Source of the DNA: JAUIET01 sp045105115
GTDB lineage: Bacteria; Pseudomonadota; Gammaproteobacteria; Pseudomonadales; JAUIET01
Direction: 5' to 3'
Length of the DNA: 64,000 bases
Assembly (NCBI GenBank): GCA_045105115.1
Contig: JBGCDE010000003.1
Location: 26,780-90,779, forward strand
Each line of letters opens with the position of its first letter. Positions within the stretch are counted from its first letter, which is position 1. The position numbers were made by a program, and so were the translations under genes. The notes beneath the pieces are model-generated. The model did not search any database, was not told the DNA's origin, and saw nothing but the letters and a program-made list of their open reading frames with translations. Positions 26,203-34,478 of this stretch are shown piece by piece.

Positions 26203-26684
26203 CAAGCCAGGTTTTGTTTGTATGTATGGGTAACATCTGCCGCTCGCCAACCGCGCATGGTGTGCTGGACCACATGGCGAAAAGCCAAAGCCAGGCTGAT
26301 CGAATTATTGTTGATTCTGCCGGAACCGGTGCATGGCATGCAGGTGCCGCACCTGATAAAAGAGCGATGAAGGCGGCGGCGTCGCGCGGATATAACTTGA
26401 AGAAATTACGAGCCAGGCAATTGGTGGAACAGGATTTTGACAGCTTTGATTATATTCTGGGTATGGACCAGGACAATCTGGATGTTATTGAGTCACTAAA
26501 ACCAGCCGGCTACCAGGGTCATACTGGTTTGCTGCTAGAGTTTGCCAAGACTGTTGATTATATTGAAGTGCCAGATCCCTATTATGGTGGTGAAAAGGGG
26601 TTTGAGCTGGTTCTTGATTTGGTAGAAACAGCCTGTAAGGGCCTGCTTGCTCATATACGTTCTGGTGATAAAACTGCGCGCTGA
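26199..26684 (+). CDS. Low-molecular-weight protein-tyrosine phosphatase
   Basis: The 161-residue protein has the C-x5-R phosphate loop (C9 to R15 in VCMGNICRSPTAHG) and the general-acid aspartate in VPDPYYGG. It should dephosphorylate tyrosine residues, often on polysaccharide-export kinases, but no such kinase is near. A ptpA-like gene between kdsB and murB is the order I recall in Pseudomonas. The frame overlaps kdsB (4 bp), and murB starts inside its 3' end. Confidence 0.95.
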   Translation: MTSQVLFVCMGNICRSPTAHGVLDHMAKSQSQADRIIVDSAGTGAWHAGAAPDKRAMKAAASRGYNLKKLRARQLVEQDFDSFDYILGMDQDNLDVIESLKPAGYQGHTGLLLEFAKTVDYIEVPDPYYGGEKGFELVLDLVETACKGLLAHIRSGDKTAR

Positions 26685-27687
26685 AAACAATCGGCAACTC
26701 TGCGACTTAAACACGCTGGCTTTGCCAGCGGTGGCAGAGTTGTTCTTTGCCGCATGCACAGAGAGCGAGCTAACGCTTGCGCTGCAACATTGTGCTGAAG
26801 TGGGTGAGGCGCCATTGATATTAGGTGGTGGTAGCAATCTCGTTTTCTCTGGAAAAAACGTACCTGCCTGTATTCACATTAGCTCAGAGGGTATTCGCAC
26901 ATTATCTGAAACCTCAGAGCACATCACTCTGTCGGTAGCCGCCGGAGTAAACTGGAATGGCCTTGTTGAACACTGCCTGGCAGCCGGCTATCACGGCCTT
27001 GAGAATCTAGCGCTGATACCTGGCAGTGTGGGCGCTGCACCGGTTCAGAACATTGGCGCCTATGGCGTAGAGCTGGCCCAGTTTGTTGAGCGCGTACACT
27101 TTCGCTGGATCGATAGCGGCGCGCCACAGAGTTATACAGCTGAGCAATGCGAGTTTGGCTATAGAGACAGTGTTTTTAAACGCCAGTTGCGTGACAAGAT
27201 CGTTATCACAGAGCTAGAGTTGAAGCTGACTTTGCATAGCAAAGTAAACATCGAATACACGGCGTTACAGCAAGAACTTCAAGACGTACCAAACCCATCG
27301 CCAACTCAGGTTCGAGACGCGGTGGTGGCCATTAGGCGCAGAAAACTGCCTGATCCAAAGCTGTTGCCCAATGCTGGCAGTTTTTTCAAAAATCCGATAG
27401 TGTCCTTGCAAGAGCTGCAACGATTGCGCGAACACTTTTCTAATGTGGTGTATTACCCGACTGATTCGAATGATCATTTCAAGATAGCGGCTGGGTGGCT
27501 TCTTGATAAAGCCGGGTGGCGCGGTGTTACTGAAACACATGTTGGTGTTCATCAAGAACAGGCCCTGGTGTTAGTGAATCATAACAAGGGTAGTGGTGCG
27601 CAATTGCTGGAGTTGGCTGAGCGCATCCAGTGCAGCATTCATGCGCGTTTCGATGTAGAACTAGAGATTGAGCCGAGAATATACTAG
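26647..27687 (+). CDS. murB: UDP-N-acetylenolpyruvoylglucosamine reductase MurB
   Basis: MurB reduces the enolpyruvyl group to form UDP-MurNAc, using FAD and NADPH. Its FAD site (LGGGSNLVFS), ALIPGSVGAAPVQNIGAYGVEL region (split in text only), FGYRDSVFK, NAGSFFKNPIVS (catalytic Ser) and C-terminal Glu in ELEIEPRIY are all present. This is the short type I, E. coli-like form. No ATG is available: TTG 26647 has an AAGG about 6 bases upstream; GTG 26665 is an alternative. Either start lies inside the phosphatase gene (38 or 20 bp overlap), which implies coupling. Confidence 0.94.
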   Translation: MLIYVLVIKLRAENNRQLCDLNTLALPAVAELFFAACTESELTLALQHCAEVGEAPLILGGGSNLVFSGKNVPACIHISSEGIRTLSETSEHITLSVAAGVNWNGLVEHCLAAGYHGLENLALIPGSVGAAPVQNIGAYGVELAQFVERVHFRWIDSGAPQSYTAEQCEFGYRDSVFKRQLRDKIVITELELKLTLHSKVNIEYTALQQELQDVPNPSPTQVRDAVVAIRRRKLPDPKLLPNAGSFFKNPIVSLQELQRLREHFSNVVYYPTDSNDHFKIAAGWLLDKAGWRGVTETHVGVHQEQALVLVNHNKGSGAQLLELAERIQCSIHARFDVELEIEPRIY

Positions 27688-27853
27688 CCTAAGGTGCGTG
27701 CGCGGTGGTACTCTACCTGTAAGCGCGCGAAAAGTTTACCTAATAACTGATGTGTTGGGTGCGAGAAGAAAAAGGGCGCAGGGATTGCTAAACATAAAAA
27801 TGCTGGTGAATACTGCCACCTCGCAGTAGGAACCGTATAGTGAGAGGTGAACA

Positions 27854-28501
27854 ATGATCACCGTAGTTGTGGCTGATGATCATGACCTTGTGCGTATGGG
27901 TATTGTACGTATGTTGTCAGATGCGCCTAATGTGGAAGTAGTTGCGCAGGCGGCTACTGGCGAAGAAGCCGTTAAATTGTCCAGACAATTGCAACCCGAT
28001 ATTGTTCTTATGGATGTGCGCATGCCGGGCATTGGTGGCTTGGCCGCAACCCGCAAGATTGCAGCGTTTGATCCAAACATAAAAGTCATTGCGCTTTCGG
28101 CTTATCCAAACGATCCGTTTCCAACCAAAGTGATTCAAGCGGGTGCCAAAGGTTTCATTACTAAAGCAGCCACACCTGACCAGATGATTGACGCTTTGCG
28201 CAAAGTGAACAGCGGGCAACGCTATATTAGCCCGGAAGTTGCGCAAGACATGGCGTTGAAGCCTTTTAGTCAAACACCTGATGAGTCACCTTTCGCGCAG
28301 TTATCTGAAAGAGAGTTGCAAATAGCAATGATGATTATTGCTTGCGACAAAGTGCCTGAAATCGCTGAAAAGCTCAGCATCTCTACAAAAACAGTCAACA
28401 GCTACCGTTATCGCCTTTTCGAAAAACTTGAGATAAAGGGTGACGTGGAGTTGGCCTTGCTCGCCGTGCGCTACGGATTGATCGAAGAAGGGTTAGAATA
28501 G
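27854..28501 (+). CDS. gacA: Response regulator GacA/UvrY
   Basis: This is the response regulator of the GacS/BarA system, which in relatives activates the small RNAs that titrate CsrA/RsmA. The 215-residue protein has a receiver domain with acidic pocket D8/D9, phosphoacceptor D54 in IVLMDVRMPG, and a conserved Lys in GFITKAAT. A LuxR-type helix-turn-helix follows (LSERELQIAMMII ... SISTKTVNSYRYRLFEKLEI). The adjacent order gacA-uvrC-pgsA is the classic one. A strong ribosome site GAGAGGTG precedes the ATG. The sensor kinase is not in the window. Confidence 0.95.
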   Translation: MITVVVADDHDLVRMGIVRMLSDAPNVEVVAQAATGEEAVKLSRQLQPDIVLMDVRMPGIGGLAATRKIAAFDPNIKVIALSAYPNDPFPTKVIQAGAKGFITKAATPDQMIDALRKVNSGQRYISPEVAQDMALKPFSQTPDESPFAQLSERELQIAMMIIACDKVPEIAEKLSISTKTVNSYRYRLFEKLEIKGDVELALLAVRYGLIEEGLE

Positions 28502-28532
28502 CGCTTCTTAACTTTGCCGGAGTGTCCGCTCA

Positions 28533-30362
28533 GTGACTGCAACGCAGCCATTTGATTCTGCAACTTTCCTGAAATCCTTGACCCGTCGACCTGGTGTTTA
28601 CCAGATGCTGGATGCAGACGAGAAAGTGCTTTATATAGGCAAGGCAAAAAACCTCAAGAATCGAGTTTCCAGCTATTTCAGAAGTCGTGGCCTGAACAGC
28701 AAAACCGTCGCGCTGGTTGGTAAAATAGACAGTATTCAGGTCACTGTAACCAACAGTGAAGCCGAAGCGCTTATTCTCGAACAGAACCTCATCAAAACAC
28801 ACCGGCCGCAGTACAATATTTTGCTGCGTGACGATAAGTCCTATCCGTATATTTACTTAAGCAATCATGAATTTCCGCGGCTTGGGTTTCACCGAGGCGC
28901 GAAACGGGCAAAAGGCGAATACTTTGGTCCTTACCCCAGTGCTGGCTCGGTGCGTGAAAGCCTGCATCATTTGCAAAAAGTATTCAGAGTGCGCCAATGT
29001 GACGACAGCTACTACCGCAATCGCTCACGACCATGTTTGCAATATCAAATTGACCGCTGTACTGCGCCTTGTGTTGCGAAAGTAAGCGAAGAAGAATACC
29101 AGGATGATGTGCGGTTCACCCGAATGTTCTTGAACGGTCAGGACCAACAATTGCTGAAAGAGCTGGCAGAACGAATGGAGTTGGCCTCGGCGAATCTAGA
29201 GTTTGAGCGCGCTGCTCTGGTTAGAGATCAGCTCACTGATCTTCGCAGAATGCAGGACGAGCAGTTCATTGAAGGCAAGCGTGGTGATGTTGATGTATTA
29301 GCTGCTAGCCAAACGTCTGGTATTGCTTGTGTGCATGTACTGTTTGTTCGTGCTGGTCGAGTGCTGGGCAGTCGTAGTTACTATCCTGCGCCAAAGCTTG
29401 AGGAAGGCAGTGCAGAGTTGTTGTTTTCGTTCATTAGTCAGTATTACCTGGGTGGCATGGCCAGGGAAGTGCCGCGCGAAATAGTGATTGATCAGGAAAT
29501 TCCCGAGCTTGACGTGCTGGTTTCAGCGCTGAGTGAATACACCAGCAAAAAAATATCTGTGCATCACAAAGTACGATCAAATCGTGCGGAGTGGGTTAAG
29601 TTGGCGACTACTGCGGCCCAGCAAAATCTGGAAGCCAGGTTAGCAAACAGACAGAGCATAGCCAGCCGTTTTGAGGCTTTGCAAGAAGCACTGCAACTGA
29701 GTGAGTTGCCGCAGCGCATCGAGTGCTTTGATATCAGCCATAGTTCGGGCGAGGCAACCGTGGCGTCGTGTGTTGTATTTGATTTATCCGGTGCCAGAAA
29801 AACGGATTATCGCCGGTTCAATATTGAAGGCGTGCAAGCGGGTGACGATTACGCGGCAATGGCGCAAGCCTTGCGAAGGCGATTTACACGCCTGCAAAAA
29901 GGGGAAGGGCGCAAGCCAGATATTGTCTTGATAGATGGCGGCAAAGGTCAGCTTAGCGAAGCCGAGAATGTACTGGCTGAACTCGAGCTTAGCGGGCTCT
30001 GTGTGCTGGCTGTGGCCAAGGGTCCCACTCGCAAAGCCGGCATGGAACAAATCATTAAGGCCGGTAGTCGCGATGAGCTTGTTCTACCCGCGGATTCTGC
30101 CGCCTTGCATTTGATTCAGCAGGTGCGTGATGAATCGCATCGTTTTGCAATTACCGGTCACCGCGCCAGACGAGCGAAAAAGCGTAATACCTCGGCGCTG
30201 GAGTCCATTGAAGGCGTTGGGAGCAAGCGTCGGCAGGCTTTGCTGCGTTATTTCGGCGGATTGCAGGAAATTCAGCGTGCCAGTGTTCAAGACCTGAGCA
30301 AAGTGCCAGGAATCAGCGAAAAAACGGCCAGTGATATTTATAACAGTTTACACAGCGATTAG
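28533..30362 (+). CDS. uvrC: Excinuclease ABC subunit C
   Basis: UvrC makes both incisions in nucleotide excision repair. The 609-residue protein begins at GTG 28533. The GIY-YIG nuclease is residues 15-95 (PGVYQMLDADEKVLYIGKAKN). A Cys cluster follows (CLQYQIDRCTAPC), then the UVR motif near 205-240, the RNase H-like nuclease (ECFDISHSSGEATVASCVVF and VLIDGGKGQL) and two helix-hairpin-helix motifs at the C-terminus (IEGVGSKRRQALLRYFGG). Complete. It lies 31 bp after gacA. Confidence 0.97.
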   Translation: MTATQPFDSATFLKSLTRRPGVYQMLDADEKVLYIGKAKNLKNRVSSYFRSRGLNSKTVALVGKIDSIQVTVTNSEAEALILEQNLIKTHRPQYNILLRDDKSYPYIYLSNHEFPRLGFHRGAKRAKGEYFGPYPSAGSVRESLHHLQKVFRVRQCDDSYYRNRSRPCLQYQIDRCTAPCVAKVSEEEYQDDVRFTRMFLNGQDQQLLKELAERMELASANLEFERAALVRDQLTDLRRMQDEQFIEGKRGDVDVLAASQTSGIACVHVLFVRAGRVLGSRSYYPAPKLEEGSAELLFSFISQYYLGGMAREVPREIVIDQEIPELDVLVSALSEYTSKKISVHHKVRSNRAEWVKLATTAAQQNLEARLANRQSIASRFEALQEALQLSELPQRIECFDISHSSGEATVASCVVFDLSGARKTDYRRFNIEGVQAGDDYAAMAQALRRRFTRLQKGEGRKPDIVLIDGGKGQLSEAENVLAELELSGLCVLAVAKGPTRKAGMEQIIKAGSRDELVLPADSAALHLIQQVRDESHRFAITGHRARRAKKRNTSALESIEGVGSKRRQALLRYFGGLQEIQRASVQDLSKVPGISEKTASDIYNSLHSD

Positions 30363-30414
30363 TCCTCTCCTAGACTGAGAGCGATACACTAGCGTTTTCC
30401 GGTTTAAGCCAGTA

Positions 30415-30969
30415 ATGAATATTCCAAATGCCCTCACACTGCTCAGAGTGCTGCTCATTCCAGCGCTGGTGTTGGTGTTCTATTGGCCGTTCAAGTGGCA
30501 TTTCGTAGCGGCGACACTGATTTTCATTCTCGCTGCTATCACCGATTGGCTGGATGGTTATTTAGCGCGCAAGTGGGACCAAAGTACGCCTTTTGGTGCT
30601 TTTCTGGATCCTGTGGCCGATAAGTTAATGGTGGCTGTGGCCTTGGTTCTATTGGTGGAACTGCACGCCAGCCCCTGGTTTGCGGTGCCGGCTTGCATCA
30701 TTATCAGCCGCGAGATACTGGTTTCAGCGTTACGTGAATGGATGGCCGATTTGGGCAAGCGAACCAGTGTGGCGGTCTCTTACGTTGGTAAAGTGAAAAC
30801 GGGCTTCCAAATGACCGCCATAGGCGTATTCCTTGCAGCTGGGGAAAACCTGGTTCCTGAGTTGGTCTACATTGGCTATATGTTGCTCTATGCGGCCGCT
30901 ATTCTCACTATTTGGTCGATGTTCGTTTATCTGCGCGCAGCCGCGCCAGAGCTTCGGCTAGAAAAGTAG
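30415..30969 (+). CDS. pgsA: CDP-diacylglycerol-glycerol-3-phosphate 3-phosphatidyltransferase PgsA
   Basis: PgsA makes phosphatidylglycerophosphate, the precursor of phosphatidylglycerol and cardiolipin. It is an integral membrane protein of 184 residues with the CDP-alcohol phosphotransferase motif DWLDGYLARKWDQSTPFGAF continuing to LDPVADK, where the spaced Asp residues bind metal and CDP. It is third in gacA-uvrC-pgsA, 52 bp after uvrC. It is convergent with the XRE-cupin gene; I saw no clear terminator in the 20-bp gap. Confidence 0.96.
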   Translation: MNIPNALTLLRVLLIPALVLVFYWPFKWHFVAATLIFILAAITDWLDGYLARKWDQSTPFGAFLDPVADKLMVAVALVLLVELHASPWFAVPACIIISREILVSALREWMADLGKRTSVAVSYVGKVKTGFQMTAIGVFLAAGENLVPELVYIGYMLLYAAAILTIWSMFVYLRAAAPELRLEK

Positions 30970-30989
30970 CGATCAGAAAACGGCAGCTG

Positions 30990-31556
30990 TTATTTGTACA
31001 TCACAACGAGATAGCCACGAAGCTCTGATTTCCCGGTGTTTACAATCGCGTGCGCGGAGTCGGCTCGGTAGTGTGCTGAATCGCCGCTCATCAAGCTACT
31101 GTTTGCATCAGCGCTGACAATTCGCGCGGTACCACTGGCCACAGTGAAGAGCTCGCGAGTTCCATCAAAGTGCGCAGCGCTGGTCAATTGCGCGCCAGGT
31201 TGCAAAAGCAACTCATAGAACTCCACGCTTTTTTCCATGTGCAGCGGTGACAAAGTACGGATTTGGCATTCATCGTCAGCGCGAAACAGGTTCGCGGCAT
31301 CATCGCCATGCACGATATCGATAGGGGTCGCAGCGTTAGGATCATCGACCAGTTCGCCAATACTCAAGCCAAAAGCCTGCGCAATTCTGCGTGTGACAGC
31401 AAGCGTTGGGTTGGCGTTGCCTCGTTCAATCTGACTCAGCATGGACCGGCTGACGCCAGACGCCGTTGCCAATTGATCCAGGGTGTAACTGTGTTGCTGG
31501 CGAAGTGCTTGCACTCGTTCACACAACAGCTGGCAAGAAGGGTCAGAACTGCTCAT
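30990..31556 (-). CDS. XRE-family regulator with C-terminal cupin sensor domain
   Basis: I placed the start at ATG 31556 (MSSSDPSCQLLCERVQALRQ), giving 188 residues. The in-frame upstream ATG would run through the tdh promoter and into tdh. The N-terminal helix-turn-helix (about residues 12-66) reads YTLDQLATASGVSRSMLSQI and ERGNANPTLAVTRRIAQAFG. A cupin barrel with ligand-type residues follows from about residue 105 (AAHFDGTRELFTVASG). Such proteins sense small metabolites and often control adjacent genes. It is divergent from tdh-kbl, so it probably controls threonine breakdown; that is inference. Confidence 0.9.
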   Translation of the reverse strand: MSSSDPSCQLLCERVQALRQQHSYTLDQLATASGVSRSMLSQIERGNANPTLAVTRRIAQAFGLSIGELVDDPNAATPIDIVHGDDAANLFRADDECQIRTLSPLHMEKSVEFYELLLQPGAQLTSAAHFDGTRELFTVASGTARIVSADANSSLMSGDSAHYRADSAHAIVNTGKSELRGYLVVMYK

Positions 31557-31641
31557 AGTATTCTCATATACAGGAATTAAATCTTTCTTAATGGATGATC
31601 GTGGTTTATTATACTGGAAATATTCCTTTATATCGTAAAAC
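31557..31641. promoter_or_regulatory. Divergent operator/promoter region between the XRE-cupin gene and tdh
   Basis: This 85-bp AT-rich spacer must hold both promoters. It contains two short symmetric elements: GGAAATATTCC near 31616-31626, and ATTAA/TTAAT arms around 31580-31596. Either could be the regulator's operator. The tdh ATG follows directly after an AT-rich stretch with no strong Shine-Dalgarno. Symmetry is seen; function is inferred. Confidence 0.4.
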
Positions 31642-32670
31642 ATGAAAGCACTGGTAAAGAGAGAAGCCCGCGAAGGCCTGTGGCTAGAAGATGTTCCAGA
31701 ACCGGAGCTGGGTATTAACGATGTGTTGATTCGCAATCTGCGCACTGCAATTTGCGGCACTGATATGCACATCTACAACTGGGACGCCTGGGCGCAGAAA
31801 ACGATTCCTGTGCCAATGGTTGTGGGCCATGAGTTTGTTGGCGAGATTGTTGATGTTGGCTCAAACGTGAATGACTTTTACGCGGGGCAAATTGTGTCTG
31901 GCGAAGGCCACGTGGTGTGTGGGCGTTGCCGAAATTGCATGGCCGGTCGGCGTCACCTCTGTGCAGTCACGAGTGGTATCGGTGTTGATCGTTCCGGAGC
32001 GTTCGCCGAATACATGGCCTTGCCAATGTCTAACGTCTGGGAACACAGTGACGGGATTGATTTAGACGTAGCGGCATTGTTTGACCCGTTTGGTAATGCG
32101 GTTCACACCGCCTTGCAATACGATCTGCTGGGTGAAGATGTATTGATTACCGGAGCAGGGCCAATAGGTGCGATGGCGGCGGCTGTGTGTAAGCACGCCG
32201 GAGCCCGGCATGTGGTTATTTCTGATCTGAATGATGAGCGCTTGGCGCTGGCCAAGAGAATGGGTGCTGATCGCACAGTGAACGTGCAACGAGAATCTGT
32301 GCAAGACGCACAAAAGAAACTTGGAATGTCAGAAGGCTTCGATGTTGGCCTGGAAATGTCCGGCAGCCCGCTGGCATTCAATGAACTGCTGGATAACATG
32401 TGCCATGGCGGTAAGGTGGCCATTCTGGGGATACCGTCGGAAAACACGGCGATTGACTGGAGTAAGGTGATTTTCAATATGCTGACGCTGAAGGGAATTT
32501 ACGGCCGCGAAATGTATGAGACCTGGTACAAAATGTCAGTAATGATTGAATCTGGCCTGGATATCTCGCCGGTGATTACACATCGTTTGCCGTACAGCGA
32601 GTTTCAGCACGGTTTTGATGTGATGAAATCGGGTGAAGCGAGTAAAGTTATTCTGAATTGGGATGTCTGA
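31642..32670 (+). CDS. tdh: L-threonine 3-dehydrogenase
   Basis: Tdh oxidises L-threonine with NAD+ to 2-amino-3-ketobutyrate, the substrate of Kbl next door. The 342-residue medium-chain zinc dehydrogenase has the catalytic zinc Cys in AICGTDMHIYNWD, His/Glu in GHEFVGEIVDVG, the four structural-zinc cysteines in CGRCRNCMAGRRHLC and a Rossmann motif TGAGPIGAMAAAV. The length matches E. coli Tdh (341). It is the first gene of tdh-kbl. Confidence 0.97.
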   Translation: MKALVKREAREGLWLEDVPEPELGINDVLIRNLRTAICGTDMHIYNWDAWAQKTIPVPMVVGHEFVGEIVDVGSNVNDFYAGQIVSGEGHVVCGRCRNCMAGRRHLCAVTSGIGVDRSGAFAEYMALPMSNVWEHSDGIDLDVAALFDPFGNAVHTALQYDLLGEDVLITGAGPIGAMAAAVCKHAGARHVVISDLNDERLALAKRMGADRTVNVQRESVQDAQKKLGMSEGFDVGLEMSGSPLAFNELLDNMCHGGKVAILGIPSENTAIDWSKVIFNMLTLKGIYGREMYETWYKMSVMIESGLDISPVITHRLPYSEFQHGFDVMKSGEASKVILNWDV

Positions 32671-32702
32671 GAAGGGCACAACAGCCTAAAAAGGAGCGTG
32701 TT

Positions 32703-33902
32703 ATGAGAGCTTACCTGGAGCATGTTGAGCAAGAGCTGGATAGCATTAAAGCCAGCGGTCTTTACAAAAACGAGCGCGCCATAACAGGGCCGCAAGGTGC
32801 ACGCGTCAACGTGGTTGATGGTGAGCAGGTTCACCAGGTGCTGAATTTGTGCGCCAACAACTATCTGGGCCTAGCGCAACATCCCGATGTCAATGCGGCG
32901 GCACTAAAGGGGCTTGCCGAATGGGGCTATGGCATGGCGTCTGTGCGTTTTATTTGCGGCACACAAACTGTGCACAAACAGCTTGAAAATAGCATCAGTG
33001 GTTTTGTGGGTACGCAAGACACTATTTTGTATCCTTCCTGTTTTGACGCGAATGGCGGATTGTTTGAAACCTTGCTGGGTTCTGAAGACGCCGTTATTTC
33101 CGATGCATTGAATCACGCCAGTATTATTGATGGTGTGCGTTTGTGTCGTGCGCAGCGGTATCGCTACGCCAACAACGACATGGCTGATCTGGAACAGCAA
33201 CTTAAAGCTGCAGATGCCGCCGGTGCGCGTTTCAAGTTAATTACCACCGACGGTGTGTTCTCAATGGACGGCACGTTTGCCAAGCTGGCGGACATCTGCG
33301 AGCTGGCTGAGAAATACAATGCCTTGGTACATGTGGATGACTGCCACGCCACCGGTTTCATCGGTGAAAACGGTCGAGGCAGCCACGAGCGCAGCGCTTG
33401 CATTGGCAAGATAGACATCATTACCGGAACGCTGGGCAAGGCCCTGGGTGGTGCTAGTGGCGGCTTTACCAGTGCCAAGGCACAGATTGTTGATTTGCTG
33501 AGACAAAGATCAAGACCCTACTTGTTTTCAAATACTGTGGCACCTCCTGTGGTTGCAGGTGCTCTTGCCGCGCTGCAGTTAGCAGAGCAGGGTGATGAGC
33601 TGCGCAGTCGCTTGCAACGCAACACAGAGCGCTTCCGTGAAGGCCTTGAGTCATTAGGCTTTGATCTGCTGCCGGGTGAGCACCCAATTGTGCCGGTGAT
33701 GCTGCATGATGCTGAAGTGGCCGCACAGTTTGCCAATGCTGTAGTAGCGTGTGGTGTCTACGTTACGGCCTTTTCCTACCCAGTTGTTCCAAAAGGAATG
33801 GCGCGGATTCGTACCCAGATGTCAGCGGCTTTCAGCGACGATGATGTGGATTTTGCACTACATGCCTTCGAACGGGCGCGCAAGCTAGTCCAACAGACCT
33901 GA
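32703..33902 (+). CDS. kbl: 2-amino-3-ketobutyrate coenzyme A ligase (glycine C-acetyltransferase)
   Basis: Kbl cleaves 2-amino-3-ketobutyrate with CoA to glycine and acetyl-CoA, completing threonine breakdown begun by Tdh. I start at ATG 32703 (MRAYLEHVEQELDSIKASGL), which has AAGGAG about 8 bases upstream. The in-frame frame before it overlaps the end of tdh. The 399-residue PLP enzyme has NNYLGLA, HASIIDG and the Schiff-base Lys K246 in GTLGKALGG. Family length and motifs are intact. Confidence 0.97.
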   Translation: MRAYLEHVEQELDSIKASGLYKNERAITGPQGARVNVVDGEQVHQVLNLCANNYLGLAQHPDVNAAALKGLAEWGYGMASVRFICGTQTVHKQLENSISGFVGTQDTILYPSCFDANGGLFETLLGSEDAVISDALNHASIIDGVRLCRAQRYRYANNDMADLEQQLKAADAAGARFKLITTDGVFSMDGTFAKLADICELAEKYNALVHVDDCHATGFIGENGRGSHERSACIGKIDIITGTLGKALGGASGGFTSAKAQIVDLLRQRSRPYLFSNTVAPPVVAGALAALQLAEQGDELRSRLQRNTERFREGLESLGFDLLPGEHPIVPVMLHDAEVAAQFANAVVACGVYVTAFSYPVVPKGMARIRTQMSAAFSDDDVDFALHAFERARKLVQQT

Positions 33903-33929
33903 AACATGCACAATACCTGCGGTGCATGG

Positions 33930-33958
33930 TTGACCGACTGTAGGTCGCTGGATACAAT
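33930..33958 (+). promoter_or_regulatory. Sigma70 promoter of the tRNA cluster
   Basis: TTGACC (33930-33935) and TACAAT (33953-33958) are separated by exactly 17 bp. They are followed by a GC-rich discriminator (GCGCCCC), and the tRNA-Gly begins 29 bp past the -10. This is the form expected of a stringently controlled stable-RNA promoter. A small CATGCAC/GTGCATG hairpin sits just upstream, after kbl. Confidence 0.8.
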
Positions 33959-33987
33959 GCGCCCCGCTTTGAAGACATCGTTTTCTC

Positions 33988-34063
33988 GCGGGAATAGCTC
34001 AGTTGGTAGAGCGCAACCTTGCCAAGGTTGAGGTCGCCGGTTCGAACCCGGTTTCCCGCTCCA
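33988..34063 (+). tRNA. tRNA-Gly (GCC)
   Basis: The 76-nt cloverleaf starts GCGGGAATAGCTC and ends GTTTCCCGCTCCA. The acceptor stem pairs GCGGGAA with TTCCCGC, the anticodon loop reads TTGCCAA (GCC), and the T arm contains GGTTCGAACCC. CCA is encoded. First of three clustered tRNAs. Confidence 0.97.
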
Positions 34064-34106
34064 AGTCTTTAGAGTGACGGCCAGCTTGCTGGAGAAGATT
34101 ACACGC

Positions 34107-34198
34107 AGTGGGGTCAGGTCTCACATTTCACATGGCTCTACTTGAGAGTAACCCCGCTAGAACGAGTGGCCATGTGAAATGTGAGACCTGACCCCACT
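34107..34198. repeat. 92-bp palindromic element (30-bp perfect inverted repeat), MITE/REP-like
   Basis: Two 30-bp arms (34107-34136 and 34169-34198) are exact reverse complements and flank a 32-bp spacer. The outer ends read AGTGGGGTCAGGTCT and inward CACATTTCACATGG. No reading frame or transposase is inside. The GTGGGGTCAGGTCT terminus resembles, from memory, sequences that flank REP-associated tyrosine transposases (IS200-like Y1 family) in gammaproteobacteria, so it may be a non-autonomous copy. It sits between tRNA-Gly and tRNA-Cys and would form a very strong hairpin in the primary transcript. Confidence 0.88.
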
Positions 34199-34227
34199 TC
34201 GTTTGTGTTCTCGGCAAACGTTTTTAA

Positions 34228-34301
34228 GGCGCGGTGGCAGAGTGGTTATGCAGCGGACTGCAACTCCGTGTACGCCGGTTCGATTCCGACCCGCGCCTCC
34301 A
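34228..34301 (+). tRNA. tRNA-Cys (GCA)
   Basis: The 74-nt cloverleaf starts GGCGCGGTGGCAGAGTGG and ends CCGCGCCTCCA. The anticodon loop reads CTGCAAC (GCA) and the T arm contains CGGTTCGATTCCG. CCA is encoded. It is separated from tRNA-Gly by the 92-bp palindrome and from tRNA-Leu by 6 bp. Confidence 0.97.
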
Positions 34302-34307
34302 TTAACT

Positions 34308-34394
34308 GCCCGGATGGCGAAATTGGTAGACGCAAGGGACTTAAAATCCCTCGGTGGCAACACCGTCCCGGTTCAAGTCCGGGTCCGGGCACCA
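34308..34394 (+). tRNA. tRNA-Leu (TAA)
   Basis: The 87-nt class II tRNA starts GCCCGGATGGCGAAATTGG and ends GGTCCGGGCACCA. The anticodon loop reads CTTAAAA (TAA). A long variable arm (CGGTGGCAACACCG region) and T arm GGTTCAAGTCC are present. CCA is encoded. Gly-Cys-Leu is a familiar cluster order in gammaproteobacteria, often beside pgsA. No T-run terminator is visible after it. Confidence 0.97.
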
Positions 34395-34478
34395 TTATTT
34401 GACTAAAGCAGACCACGCAAGTTGTTCTGCCAGAATCAAATAGTTGAAGTTCTTTCCTTGAGGCACAGGCTTGTGCGC

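Noticed and set aside
33905..33928. CATGCAC/GTGCATG hairpin after kbl as an intrinsic terminator
   Set aside because: There is no T tract after it; the region just beyond is the tRNA promoter. It may be only incidental.
34107..34198. The palindrome as a CRISPR repeat or tRNA-targeted integration (att) site
   Set aside because: There is only one inverted pair, with no direct-repeat array, no duplicated tRNA end and no integrase gene in the window.
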